From: Azolla caroliniana
Taxonomy: Eukaryota > Polypodiophyta
Length of the DNA stretch: 64,000 nt
Reading direction: 5' to 3'
NCBI GenBank assembly: GCA_043228905.1
Contig: JBHGNT010000018.1
Location: 9,176,001-9,240,000, forward strand
Shown here: piece by piece, positions 22,681 through 34,849 of the stretch
Layout of the letters: each line of letters starts with the position of its first letter
How positions within the stretch are numbered: the stretch's first letter is position 1
Translations under genes and position numbers: made by a program
Notes under the pieces: generated by a model
Seen by the model: only the letters and a program-made list of their open reading frames with translations
What the model was told of the DNA's origin: nothing
Databases searched by the model: none

Positions 22681-23786
22681 TCCAACATATCCACATAAGC
22701 CAATTTTTAAAACCAATAGGTCTGTCTATGAACAAGTAGCAATGTTGCATGATCCTCCGCAAAACTTCGGTTCAGTTCTTAACGTCCAAGTAGGTCTATG
22801 AACATGTTGCATTGTTACATGATCCTCAACAAAAGTTCTCCTTGGTTCTTTATATACATGACCTTACTCTACTAGCATAATAGCTTGCCAATAAGGGAGG
22901 AAATTTGAAAAGAGAAACTAGGGACATTTGGCCATTTTGAAAAACATCTAGGGTTAGTTCAAAAATGTGTTGAATTAGTAGTTGGAGTATTTTGGTAAGT
23001 ATTTGCTACATCTTATTAGCATTGAATTTTCTTATTAATTAAACTCAATTTTTTTCAGTAAATCATGTTGTACATAAACTAAAAACCACTCAGGAATAAA
23101 GTCAAGCTTGACACCCACACCAAAAAGATTTATGTAAGCTAAGCTTGAGGTTATGAGTAACAATTCCTAGATAGCATTAATGTCTAGCATCTCTTATATG
23201 GTGTATAAGTTCATTGCTTCCACTTGCAATTTAGCATGCATTGTTGTTAACATGTATACTATCTAGTAAGTTAAGTTTGCTCAAAACGTTTTATTAGCTA
23301 CTCCTCCTGAGTTTCAGGTTAAATATCTCCCATTATGAGGAGAGAATACAAAGTTTAAGGAAATTGTCAACTGATATAAAACTAAAATTTAACATTTACC
23401 ATAGGCCCCTGGTTGACGTTTGTTTAATACATCTTGCCTATGTTTGCCTAGGTTGAACCTTTTTTAACATGCTAAGAACACCATACAATGTCTAGGAATT
23501 AACAAGCAAATTAGATGATACAAGTTAACATATCATGATATACATATACATATGCAATGTCTCAAACCACATCACTATTTATGAAAAAACATGATCACAT
23601 CAAGCAAGACATACTTGCCAACTGGATGATACAAGATAGTAATAAATCATGACATAAATATACATATGCAATGTCTCAAATCAAATCATTGAAAAGATAA
23701 ACAATTTGATCAGATTGGGTAAGACAAACAAATGAAGTTCTAGGAAATTATGCCACAAGTTCATGTACTCAAGGATCACTTTACAC
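22681..23786. other. Unassigned DNA downstream of the reticulon gene
   Basis: AT-rich. An imperfect tandem duplication of about 110 bp lies at 23515-23690 (shared ACATATGCAATGTCTCAAA). The 3' part probably contains the untranslated region of the neighbouring minus-strand gene. Confidence 0.4.
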
Positions 23787-25982
23787 CTAATCCCGCTTAC
23801 GCCAGGAAGGTTGCTTACGTGGAATCTTGCTTAGAATCGCTTCATCAAAGAATTTGTATTGGTTGGCCACTTCTTTCAAAGCAATATTCGCAAAGTTGTC
23901 AATAGAATCCCCATGTTTCTCATATAACAATGGCATGGTGTGGGCGGCTATGACAGCTGCATAATCCCATAAAATTCACTTAGGCCAAAACGAACATGTG
24001 TACATGAGAGAGAGAAAGAGAGAGTGAGAGAGAGAAAACTCTACCCCTACATCCACAATGACATCTAATAAATTAAGAGGATATATATGGAGTAATAGAG
24101 AGATGAGAAAATTGGGTATCGAACCCAAGATCTAGGGTTAGTAGTATGACTTACCACTAGGTAAAGCAATTACAAAAAAACTGAGAGACATTTATTATCA
24201 TCGTAAAAATCAAATATGACATTTGAGACCAAAAACACAACATTTTCACGTAACACATGTGAATGTGAGTAGCAATTCTCGATGTTCAAGTACGTTACTA
24301 ATGAATGTTGCATTGAAAGGGCACACTAATTGTGAGAAACTCATGCAATTGAGAGTGGAGTGCGTGTATGTGTTTGTGTGTGTGTTTTGCATTGTTGTTC
24401 TTTGGGTTAAGATATGACCAACGGGATTGAAGGAAATGTTTGTGTGCATGTGTGTGTAGTAGAGCCCTCACGTGACCATAGGTGCACAAAAGGTTTACTA
24501 GCAAATATTGCAATCAATTCCACATTGTGCATTGTAAGAGACATGTGTTTGGATAGGGTTAATTATTGATAATAATAAAAAGTGTGAATGTCATACAGTC
24601 AAAACGCACGCCCCAGCATCTCATATTGCATTGAACAAAATGAGAGCTAAGCCAAATGGGAGCAATAGCATGGATTACAGATAGGGGGGTTGAGATCATT
24701 GGGCATGTAAGGTTTCCCATCACACTACCTGAGAAAAAATAACATGTTCCTTCCTTTGATAAATTGAGGGGATTGTTATCTATAGTAGAAAAGACCCCAG
24801 GGCAAATGGCACACCACTATTGTCAGGTGTAGTGTAGAAAGGAAAGAAAAATATTGTTGTGTGAAATGAAGGTCACTGGGAAGGTTTTTCTTATACCGGG
24901 GGGGGGGGGGGGGGGGAGCAATGCAATTTTCTCAACCATAGTGTGAAAGGAACCAAGGGGAGAGAGATAGAGACAGACGGACGTATTTTATTATCATCCC
25001 CGGACAACGAATATGACAAATGGCACAAAAGTGAAACAATTTACTAATGAATACCGCAATTGAGAGAGAGCATACTAGGGCCGAGTGAGGAGGAAGGAGA
25101 CACAGAGATAGAGGCACTCACCGAGTAGCAAAAGTGTGAGGAAATGGAACCAGGTACCAAAGACCACGAGAAACGAAAGAATGCCCGCAAGCTGCAAACA
25201 AGAGAGGATGTCTTTCAGCATTCATGTTATTAGAGAACAAGAATCTAAACCTTTGCTTTTTGAGACTTGCTTCTGTTCTCTCCTACTTTCTTCTTCATTA
25301 AAGCAAGAATGCATGCCATACTAACTGGAATTCTCTTTTCCTTTCCACACACAAGAAAGAACCCGAGAAAAGGAATGAGAAAAGAGAATGCTGAGTTTGA
25401 AAGGCTCCAATTAAGATAAACAATCTTTGTTCTAAAGATCTTTGTGTTTTTGGTTTTTGGTTTTAATTGTTGTTTGTTGTTTGTTGTTTGTTGTTTGTTG
25501 TTTGTTGTTTGTTGTTTGTTGTTTGTTGTTTGTTTTTGGCTTTTGGCTTTTTGCTTTTTGCTTTTTGTCGTTCGTCTTTTGCTTTGTGTTTTTTTCTTTG
25601 GTTCCTCTGTGTTTGTCTTTTTGTTTCTGTCTTGTCTTGTTTGTTTTGATTTTGTTGAAGAAATGGAAAGTGTGTGGAGATACCTTTAGGAACTGTTTGA
25701 GATCTTTGCCCAATGCAATGTCATGAAGGATTGCCAGCAACCTGTTGATCTCTGTTTTCAGCAATTTTCCATACTCAAGAACTTGTTGATCAGAGATTTG
25801 CAATCTGGGAACTGCAGGAGGATCCCTGCAAGAAGAAGGGAAAGAAGAAAATGATGGAACAGATGACTTATGGATAACAACGATTAATCATTGCACGCAG
25901 ACACAGAAGAAGATGATGAGGATACAGAAGATACAGAGAAAGTGAATGGAAAAATGTCAACATAGTCCACAGATTGGGTGGG

Positions 25983-26020
<38 letters not shown>

Positions 26021-27017
26021 CAAAAGATCTGCGGTATAGGACCAGAGAAAGACGAAAACAATGGCCACAAGGAGTACAAAGGAGATGACAGACACAAAAT
26101 GGTAGCCAATCCATTCGAACACAACCCAAAGGATGGCAGATCCCACAATGGTGCTCGCAGACAGATGTTTCTTCCTCCATAGCAGAACATCAGCAGCTAT
26201 GTTGGATCATTCACACATTCAATCACCATCACCAACAACAGATTGTTAGCTTCTCCAAAAACCTAACCAATGCAAATGCAGCACAGGCAGCAGGTCCCAA
26301 GAACTCTTAGAAACAGTACGTAACATATTCGTACACATCATTAGGTTCTCAACACCGTTAAATGTGTGGGAAATGTTTTGTCAATAGCAGATCGTTATGC
26401 TTTAGAAGCCCTTTGGCTGTGCAAATTTCTGATGAAATATAGATTCATTAGCGTCCAGAAACCGTAAAACCCTACGTATTTCTTATGAGTAGAAGTTCAC
26501 TATGCTCTTGCAACCCATAACTGTGCAAATGTTTGATGAATTACAGATTCATTATGATCTGGAAAGCCTACCTAAACTCTGTGTAAATTGAAATTACTGG
26601 TCTTTAAGTCTTTAGAAATGATAGACAGCCTGTGATTTAGGACTTTTGATCCTTAGAAACCCTGAATTGAAGAATTTCTTATGACCTACTGATTTTTGAG
26701 GTTTGGAATGCCTGAAGGTCGGAAATGTTTTATCATTTGCTGCTCTGGAGAACCCGACACAGTTAGAATTGACTACGAATTTGGTGTTGTTAGGTGCAGG
26801 AAACCCTAAAAACTGTGCCAATATGTCATATTTTTATTGACAGATGGATAGATTCTAAACAATTCAGAAATAGAGCGCCAGACACCTGCTGCTACTCAAA
26901 AACAGGAGACGAAATTTCACGTGCAAAACTAGGTCTTTGCTTCTTGCATCCAAGCAGACATGTTGAAATTTCCAGAGATTTGATTTTAGGAGTGAAGCAG
27001 CAAAAAAGAGGAATGAA

Positions 27018-27057
<40 letters not shown>

Positions 27058-27236
27058 AGAATTTACTTACAGTGGCCTCCTCCGAGGAAGTCGTGCATTT
27101 GCTGTCCACGTCCGGAGAAGAAAGAGGATGCGGCGGAGGAAGCAGAAGGCGGCGGCACGAACTGAGCTGAGGAAGCTTCCCTCACGGAATGAATGAGGTT
27201 TTCGAGGAGGCTCTCATCTTCATGACGCCCAGGCAT
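23787..27236 (-). CDS. Reticulon-like protein, five exons
   Basis: Exons (minus): 27236-27071, 26196-26016, 25825-25684, 25191-25122, 23956-23787; all introns GT-AG, phases 1, 2, 0, 1, total 729 nt and 242 residues. Reticulons bend endoplasmic reticulum membrane into tubules. Seen: an Ala/Ser-rich N terminus starting MPGRHEDESLLENL, the reticulon start ADVLLWRKKHLS (about residues 57-68), a first long hydrophobic hairpin (about 70-108), the loop LQISDQQVLEYGKLLKTEIN, then FLK/LAGILSFLVVFGTWFHFL across the exon 3-4 join, and MPLLYEKHGDSIDNF in exon 5. The C terminus PRKQPSWRKRD is basic, as in plant RTNLB proteins. Intron 2 starts GTCTCTCTC, so its donor is part of a CT microsatellite. No stop or frameshift; size fits plant RTNLBs. 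Probably functional. Confidence 0.92.
24115..24164 (-). other. tRNA-like A-box/B-box segment in reticulon intron 4
   Basis: Minus strand reads TTACCTAGTGG, then 28 nt, then a perfect B-box GGTTCGATACC. It resembles the antisense segment in the C/D/G LTRs or a SINE head. No whole element was delimited. Confidence 0.45.
24898..24916. repeat. Poly-G run, 19 bases
   Basis: An uninterrupted G run in reticulon intron 4. Length may be inaccurate because such runs are hard to sequence. Confidence 0.85.
25468..25533. repeat. TTGTTTG heptanucleotide microsatellite
   Basis: About nine TTGTTTG units in reticulon intron 3; it leaves all frames open on both strands, which explains the apparent coding capacity there. 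Confidence 0.9.
25984..26014. repeat. GA/CT microsatellite at the exon 2 donor
   Basis: The CT run (minus strand) begins at the splice donor of reticulon exon 2 (GTCTCTCT...), so repeat length changes lie within a few bases of the splice site. Confidence 0.9.
27023..27055. repeat. GA microsatellite in reticulon intron 1
   Basis: GA run about 15 bp inside the intron from the exon 1 donor. Confidence 0.9.
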
Positions 27237-27493
27237 GCTCACAGATGAAAGGAAGCGTGAAGACAAAGGGGGGACAGAGAGAAGAGAGAAGAAAGATACA
27301 GAGACAGACAGAGACAGAGAAACAGAGAATGAAGGAAGGATCAAGCTCTTGGCACTGCACTTGCTCTCCTCTGCTTCTTCTTCTTCTTCTTCTTCCTTCT
27401 GCTTCTTTTTCTGATGAAGAAGAAAACGACGGCGATGAAGAAGAAGAAGAAGAAGGAAAGGATCTTTTCTGTCTTTTACCTTTTGCTGAAGGA

Positions 27494-27496
<3 letters not shown>

Positions 27497-27524
<28 letters not shown>

Positions 27525-27589
27525 TCTCTCTCTCTCTCTCTCTCCAACGAAGAAGGAGAGAGAGACTCTCACGGTTCACACGTTATATA
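27497..27589 (-). promoter_or_regulatory. Reticulon promoter: TATA box and GA/CA-rich 5' leader
   Basis: TATATAA is read on the minus strand at 27589-27583. A start about 30 bp later would give a leader of about 310 nt. The leader contains a GA run and a CA run (27498-27545) and an AAG-rich stretch (27375-27455). A leader intron cannot be excluded. Confidence 0.45.
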
Positions 27590-29816
27590 ACAAACACACA
27601 CACACACACAAAACCCACCCACCCACCACCATCTTCTTCTTCCTCATTCTTGTCGGCCGCCCGCCCGCGTGCCCATCAAAACCCGACTCACTCACCCATA
27701 CAAATGAAACAACACATTCTTGTCGCCACACCGCTTTGCCCATCGCCTATCCGTTTGTCTACCCGCCCCCCCCCCCCCCACCCATCCCATCTGTTGTGAC
27801 CCCCTTCTAATCTGTGAATAATCCTCTTCAGTGCTCCTCGGACAAGTGGTGTGCATAGATAGAGGCACACAGCACGAGGTCCACTCATCCGTCGACTCTC
27901 TACGCCTCTTCCTCTCCCACCCCACAATACTCTCTCTCTTCTCTCTCTCTCTCTCTCTCTCTCGATTGCGACTTTGTTCATTAGTAAAACCCCTCAAACA
28001 TCACACTCAGTTTCTACCCAAACCCTTATCTATGCGTACTAGCATGAGAATATGTGTTACTTTTGGTCATAGACTATAGTTTACCTTAAAAAGGACAATA
28101 CTAAATATATACCCATATACATATCTCTAATCCATATCACATGTAAATCTTGGTCATCCAAACATTTGTTTCTACATTCAATGGTATATGTGTGTTCCTT
28201 CCACTTGTTAAGATTCATTGACTTGTGTCATGGTGGTTGTTGCTCTATAGTTGTGGCTATGGAGGGTGAGGAAAAGCGAGGTGTGTGTGTGTGTGTGTGT
28301 GTGTGGGTGTGTGTGTGGAACGACTCATTCCATCCTTGATGATATGTGTATCAAGTTTTTTAGGATTTTGGGTTCCATCGTTGACATGTTTCGATATGTG
28401 TGTGTGGTTGTCCTAGGACCTAAACATTGGTTTGAGTGGGAGCATTAGAAAGTATGTCATGGAAATGCTTAATTGTGTATTGAGAGGGGGCTCTCTTTCA
28501 TGAGAACCTTTTGGCACAAGGGTGGTTGTCCCCCAAAATTATTAAGGTGAGGAGGAGAATTATCTTCCATGGAGATGATCAATCATGTCCTAGATGTGTT
28601 AGGTATACATAGTTTGTGTCATATTCCGATTCAAACATCTAGTGGATAATCAACTAGACAAAGGGGCGGAAAGATTCTTGTGTGATGACTATGGATTCAT
28701 TGGTACATCCACGGTTGCTTGGGGGTCAATGTTGAGAGTTTTGGTTTCTTGGCATATAAAAAAGAACCTTGAAGCAATGATGATGTGTGTGTTGACCCTT
28801 GCACTTGTCATCACTTTTTACGCACTATAAGTCAAGGAATTATTCTAGAAAAAAATTGATAATGATGATGGCTCGTGAAAGTGCAATTCAACATTGACTA
28901 CAAGCTAGTTGATCAAGGGTTCCAAGATGGATTTAAGTGATGGACGGAACAAGAGTCAAAATGCCGATGATGATTGACTAGGCAAGGCTTGAAAATGTTG
29001 ATGACGGTGGCAATTGTTGACTCAGTCCTAAAAAATATCACTAAATAATTTTTTGTGCAAAACAAGTGTTGTGATATTAGAGGTTTGGTGGTGATAACAA
29101 TTGGTTCGTTGGATATCACTAAATGAGTCATTCAATATATTAAATGATGAAATGTGTATTCATAGTTTCCTTCAAGATTAGGGTGGTTTTGGCACGTTGT
29201 TGACTATAAGATAAGTCATTTGCTTTTTCCATGTCCATTGAGAGCCATTACTTAATATGCAAAGTGCAAATGCCCGTGCACTCATAAGGTTTACAACCTT
29301 GTTTTATGGAAAATTCAAGATGATTGATAGGTGCCCTCCATGTATGTATGAGAAACCCCCCTCATTCAATAAATAGCAATAACACATGTGGGCAAACAAG
29401 ATGAGCCTGCATGCCACTTTTCACATAAATAGATTATGAGTCAAAACCATATTTCACAAAATATATTGATAAACTCATTTATATTCAAAAACTATATGTT
29501 GATCCCTGTATTTATTACCACTAAATTGTTAATTGATGTATGCAACAAACAATGTCAAGGGTTTGTCGTAAACAAGAAATTGTAACTAGTGGACAAGAGT
29601 TAAGACATGTGGTGCAACTTGATTTGCATTTGGTAGACAATTTTGGCTTGTTCATGAACATTTCCCAAGATCCTCAATTTTGGTTGCATTGATTGTTTGT
29701 GTTTGAGGCCATAAATTTTGTAAGTGGTAGAAGTACCATGTGGTTAGTTATAATGTTAAGGGTTTGGTTGTAATGGCTATTTATGGGGTCCTTAAAATGT
29801 ATATATTGTCAAAAGT
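27590..29816. other. Unassigned DNA upstream of the reticulon gene
   Basis: CA repeat (27593-27611), poly-C run (27765-27779), CT repeat (27928-27963), GT repeat (28280-28318). No frame with a recognisable domain and no RNA gene seen. Confidence 0.5.
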
Positions 29817-30129
29817 GTGTGAGAGACAAGTTGTTTTTTTTTTTCCCAAAATGAAGCTACTTTCCCATTAGTTAGGAAGGATTATTACATAGAGAGTCTA
29901 CAAGGAGACTTATACACACATCGGGGAGTCTTCCTCCGATCAAGTAAAAGAAGATGAGCCTACTTACAATGCCTTGCGGCCTAACGTAATGTAAGAAGCT
30001 ACCTATATCTAAGGCGATGTCCTTCAATGTTGCCTAGTACGAGTCGGCTCTTGGGGCCTACAACGAAGAGAGGGTGGCAGGTGAGTAGGAAACAACCAAC
30101 ATGGGGGCTGGTGTGAGAGACAAGTTGTT
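29817..30129 (-). mobile_element. 275-bp retroposed insert with 19-bp target duplication
   Basis: The insert at 29836-30110 is flanked by identical 19-mers GTGTGAGAGACAAGTTGTT (29817-29835 and 30111-30129). Its left edge is a run of T, that is, a poly-A tail on the minus strand. This is the signature of L1-type target-primed insertion. The body shows no tRNA boxes and no open frame; it could be the 3' end of a LINE, a SINE, or a processed transcript. Confidence 0.8.
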
Positions 30130-31330
30130 AGTAGTGTTGAGCAAACTTTGACCCCAGACTTGATATTTTTTGCTTCTCATTAACCCAACCAGATTTTCAA
30201 AATTATTATTGCCCATTTTCCTAGGAGTCTACATGCTCTTTGGAACAACAAGAAATTAAAATTTCTTATTTAAACAATTCTGCTTACTAAAATTTCACAA
30301 TTGAAGCATAAGATGACCAATCACAGAACATATATGTATAGCTAAATCACCGTGTAAGAGAGAATGAAAATTCATATTAGGAAATTTTGAAACATATTTG
30401 ATAAAGTTACACAATTTTTAGAGGGTAACTAACTATAGACATAAAAAGGCATATACTCATTATCTATCAAGAGCATGCAAGGAATGATGAAATGATGGAA
30501 TTATATTAAGTGGAATAATGATTGTAATACTTATGACGATTGTTTATACAAAACTTAGCTTTAAGCCATATTTTGTACTAATCACAAATGTGTCCTTTCA
30601 TGAAGAGACACCTCTTCATGTTTGTGTCTTTTCACATTGTGCAACTACAAGAGTTGCATCGTTTATTAATTAGTAATTAATTAATTAATGTTCAAAATTT
30701 AAATAGATGGCTACTCACTTCATCATTGAGCTCAAAATATTTGTAACATGTTGCTTTCTACATCATTCTTATGCACCATAGCTTTGGAGAGACCATATAA
30801 ATTTCTATTAATGCTTCATGGGACGTTTGGCTCATTTATTTGGTAGAGGTTGTGATTTGTTTTGGTATTGGTAGACCTTTAACTATTTTTGCAAACATCA
30901 TGTTAGATTTAAAACCAAGATTTGGGCAAATTCATGGAAATGCAATTTCAAAGAGCAAGTGATTTCTAAGAGTGAGGAGAAGAATTTCTGTACAAATTTG
31001 AATACTCAATGAAACATAACTAGTAAAAACATGCAATAATAAAAAAGTACTAAAAGCATAAGGTAGGTAAGCATAATGTATGCGTGTATCTCAAATTGAT
31101 AAAAGGCCCCTTCTCTTGATGACTAGAGTGGACATCCAACAATAACATCTCAAAACAATATTGAAATTCATCTTATCATTATTGCAAAACTTCAGAATAT
31201 GAAATAAATGCTCAAGTTGTAATAACAAACAATCAACCAATGATTAAAAACAAGACACAAAGAACTTGTTACTAAACTAGAATTTTGATTACTTCTTTGG
31301 TGTTGATGTGACAAAAATTGTACATGACAA
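30130..31330. other. No gene seen
   Basis: AT-rich, without domains, RNA genes or clear repeats apart from short AT runs. Confidence 0.5.
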
Positions 31331-31795
31331 AAATGGATGATGTTAAAGGATGTTGAAGCAAGCAGTTCTAGGGAGTGACAGGGAGGCTAGATTATGTTTC
31401 AATTATTTTTCAAAATTGGGGAGTGGTTTTCTCATTTTTTTGGGAAGGATGATTGGAGTCAAATTGTCAAAAGGTATTGTACTAGGATGTATACATTTGG
31501 TTGCAGGTCTTATGTATTGCTAACCATGAGCAGGTTGAATGTGGAAAATAGAAAGACTATCTTAAGATGCAACTATTTTGTGTACGTTGAAAATGGCAAA
31601 ATAGAAGATTGGTTTGGCTTTGCTTGGGGAAGCCATCCTTATGGGAAAATCTTTGTACTGTGGGGCGGAGATGAATGATGTTAAAGGATGTTGAAAAAGT
31701 TCTTGGGAGTGACAAGGAGATAGATTATGTTTCATTTACTTTTCAAATTTGGGGAGTGGTTTTCTCATTTTTCTGGGGAGGATGAGTGGAGACAA
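31331..31795. repeat. Dispersed duplication of about 115 bp
   Basis: 31335-31450 and 31676-31790 share GATGTTAAAGGATGTTGAA through GGGGAGTGGTTTTCTCAT with modest divergence, about 340 bp apart. Function unknown; a 94-residue frame between them has no recognised domain. Confidence 0.75.
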
Positions 31796-31799
31796 TTGG

Positions 31800-32930
31800 T
31801 AGCACGTTGTAGGTGTAGCTAACTATGAACATGTTGAAGAAGGTTGGTGTTTCAAGAAAGTAATGGAAGACGCTAGAAGGTTGCCATATGACCCTCATCT
31901 TGTGTGTTTTACCTATGAGGAAAGAGGGACTTCCGGCTCGGGTTATGGCTTCTAAGAATGCATTAATTTCAGGATATTACTAGTATAGATTTGACCATGT
32001 AGCATTGAATCTTGTTGAACAAATGCAAAATGATGTTTTTACTTTTGTTCGATGTAAAGTCGGGTGGCATTGTAGGAGTGGTTAACAGGCATAGAAACTT
32101 GCAATGGAATCATGAGTAACAAGTTGCTAGAAGACAATATTGAGCTTGGAAATGCTTTGTTGGACATATGTTACATCTGGCAAGCTTGAAAAGGAAAAAA
32201 ATAAAAATAAAAACAGTCAATGATATTTAGTTTGAGATGTGGTCTCTTGGATGTACGCTAGGTGTTGATCTTTGTTAGTAACAAGTTGCTAGAAGACAAT
32301 ATTGAGCTTGGAAATGCTTTGTTGGACATATGTTACATCTGGCAAGCTTGAAAAGGAAAAAAATAAAAATAAAAACAGTCAATGATATTCAGTTTGAGAT
32401 GTGGTCTCTTGGATGTACGCTAGGTGTTGATCTTTGTTAGATACACATGATGTATTTCATATTCTTGCAAATAGAGATGTTCTCTTGTGGAATGCATCTA
32501 TTACAGGATAAGTGGAGCATGGCTCAACAAAGATTTTTTGTGGTTTATTTGTGGAGGCACAAGAAATATTTTCAACTTTGATTTCGAGATACAAGGATGT
32601 GTTATGTAGTGATTCTGGCCTTGAGAAGTTTGCCAAGGTGGCTGTGAAAGAGTGATTGACATGCATAGAAAATCACATTGAAATATTATGAGTAAGAGGT
32701 TGTTAGAAGACAATATTGAGCTTGGGAATGCTTTGTTGGACATGTATGCTATATGTGGCAATCTTGAAAAAACACAAAAAACAATCGATGATATTTCAGT
32801 TCGAGATGTAATTGATATTCTTGCAAACAAACATGTTCTCTTGTGAAATGAATCTATTACAAGATATGTTGAGCATGGCTCAACGAGATTGGTAGTGTAA
32901 ATGCGGAGCAATAATTGAAGCCTAAGCACA
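31800..32930 (+). pseudogene. Pentatricopeptide-repeat (PPR) gene relic
   Basis: Fragments such as LLEDNIELGNALLDMYAICG, NLEKTQKTIDDISVRDV and NASITGYVEHG fit PLS-type PPR repeats (GNALVDMYAKCG, VFD-M--RDVVSWNA-I-GY). The spacing is kept but stops and frameshifts are common. PPR proteins bind organelle RNA; this copy cannot be functional. Confidence 0.7.
32115..32438. repeat. 162-bp tandem duplication in the PPR relic
   Basis: 32115-32276 and 32277-32438 differ at a single visible base (TTTAG versus TTCAG). A diverged third copy of the core lies near 32700-32800. Confidence 0.93.
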
Positions 32931-33178
32931 GTTTGAGAATTTAGTGCTGGTAGAAAGAAATGGGTGAACCTCAGGATGTTCGTGAAAGTAATGCTAATTG
33001 GAAGGATCAAGGTTTTCATTTCCAACAAGGAGTGGATGTGGTAGAACGACGTAATTTGAAGAATGTTTTGCATGTTATGGGTCTCCGAGGTCTTCATTGT
33101 TTGCATGCTATGGCGCATACAAGTGGTTCATTGTCTTCATGCATACGGGGTAGTTTCAAGAGAATGGAGGGAATGTAG

Positions 33179-33555
33179 AATCGGGTTGGAAGCTTGTTTA
33201 CTCAGGAGATACAAGATGTTGTGAAGCAATGGTTGAAGCTTCGAGTAGACCTACGGTTTTAATACATGACGCAACTTTTGATGATAGCATACATGGTGGG
33301 GCGATCATGAATAATCATAGTACAACAACAGAAGCACTACAAGTTGCAAAATCTTCTAGAGTGTATCAAGTCATTCTCACACATTTCAGTCAATGTAACC
33401 CAAAAATTTCTATTTTCAGTGACAACTATACAAGCCATGCTTGCATTGCATTCGATATGATGTGTAAACTTGGTGGATTTGTCGTTAGTACCAAGGTTAA
33501 TATACTTTTCAAATATGAAATGTTACTGGATGATGATATAGAAATGGTAGCTTGA
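33179..33555 (+). pseudogene. C-terminal fragment of long-form tRNase Z (ELAC2-like)
   Basis: tRNase Z removes 3' trailers from pre-tRNAs. The frame from 33181 reads SGWKLVYSGDTR, then VLIHDATFDDSIH, NHSTTTEALQV, LTHFSQ and CIAFDMM. These are the conserved SGDTR, HEAT-type, H-S-T and THFSQR blocks of the C-terminal half of the long form, ending at TGA 33553-33555. A splice-acceptor-like TGTAG|AA precedes it at 33174-33180. The Pro after SGDTR is Cys and the Arg after THFSQ is Cys. No other tRNase Z exon is visible upstream, so it is an orphan exon or captured fragment. Confidence 0.8.
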
Positions 33556-33799
33556 AATAAAAGCAACTTGGGATTGAAGACAATAGAAGGATATTAAAAC
33601 TTGGGTAGTCATACCTCCATGGCTAGTCATTGGGATAGTCCTTTTTCCTCTTCTTTTTCATCTCTTTTGTAGTTTGTACTTGATAGGTTTTTTTGAAAAC
33701 TAATGGAAGGATATTTTGTTTTGGAAAAAAAAAAATTGTACATGATGAAAACAAGGTGTGACTAGGGCAAGAAAACTAAAAGAATGAAATAGAAACTGT

Positions 33800-34090
33800 G
33801 AAATGTAAAGTGCGGAAGCTATACGAAACACAGAATACCGACTGAGAAAAATAGGTTTAATGGAGAGCTTAAGACAATGTACACGAGAGAGACAGAGAGC
33901 GAATGAACACGTAGAAAAAACTAAATTCAAAAATAATGTGTAAAACTCTGTACATAGGATGTGCTCAAAGAGCGCTTTTATACAAGTCCATACGGATTGA
34001 TAGAAGTACTGACACATACTTCAATGCTCATAACTGAGCTCCTACACTAACTCCCAAATATATTCCCTCGCGGAATATCTGTTCAACGGC
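33800..34090 (-). repeat. Copia LTR relic related to the LTR of copia H
   Basis: On the minus strand GGGAGTTAGTGTAGGAGCTCA and TTGTATAAAAGCGCTC align with 49290-49390 of copia H (GGGAGTTAGTGTAGTAGG, TTGTATAAAAGGTGCTC). No internal region follows; a solo LTR is likely. Confidence 0.6.
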
Positions 34091-34342
34091 CTCCCGGTTT
34101 TCGCACCTATCCGGCCTCTTATTGCGCACCAGTTTACACTCCGATCCGGCCTAACCGATCGGTCCAAACCGATCCGATTATCGTCTTGCACAACCGATAA
34201 TATGCGTATTCTTCTCATAGAGCGTTAATTTGTAGTTGTTGAACAAAAGATTTCAGTCTGACTGAAATCTTGGAAAAACCTTTTCAAATTATATTCAAAA
34301 ATCTTGAAGTCTTCAAAGACCACGACAGAATTAAAGAACCTC

Positions 34343-34420
34343 GGGCTTTGATATCAAATGTTGGAGATGAGGTCGTCAATCAGTGGATAACAAATCAACA
34401 CTATAGTGTGAAGAGCATCA
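34343..34420 (-). repeat. LTR edge and primer-site relic of a copia related to M
   Basis: GCTTTGATATCAAATGTTGGAGATGAGG resembles the M junction GCTCTGATACCAGATGTTGG with the following LTR start. The rest to about 34840 is unassigned. Confidence 0.5.
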
Positions 34421-34849
34421 ATATTGATATACATAAACAATACGAACAAAACGTTTTGCCACGAACACACCAACCATGGACTACGATGGAGCACAAATGA
34501 CGAGGCTACAACCGATGAGGCTACGAATGTGGAACTGGAAGTGACGAGGCTATGAACTCTAGAAGTTGTGAGTGATGAGACTATGAACTTAAGAACCTAG
34601 CATTAATTAGAGAGCATGAAAGCAAATATGAAGATTTAGGAGACGATATGAAATGAAATGAGAACATTAGATTGATGTGTCAATGATTAGTGTTGAACTG
34701 AATGAGTAAGAGAATATCCTACGACCTTCTTCTTCATGTATGCTGAATGCAAAATTTACGTGGGCCTAACGATAGGAAGAAGCAAAACTATTGGCATGGG
34801 ATCATAATAATGACAATGATTATCGATAGAAGATGTTCTCCATCGAGTG

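Noticed and set aside
25000-25070. An additional reticulon exon (frame FTFVPFVIFVV)
   Set aside because: No reticulon similarity, and exon 4 joins exon 5 in phase without it.
25442-25803. Long open frames on both strands in reticulon intron 3
   Set aside because: They arise from the TTGTTTG microsatellite and neighbouring T-rich DNA; only 25684-25825 (minus) has reticulon homology and splice sites.
27063-27572. Longer reticulon start upstream of 27236
   Set aside because: The upstream frame is a translation of GA/CA and AAG microsatellites; the Met at 27236 starts the conserved acidic N terminus.
31394-31678. 94-residue frame as a gene
   Set aside because: No recognised domain and it overlaps a dispersed duplication; treated as repeat DNA.
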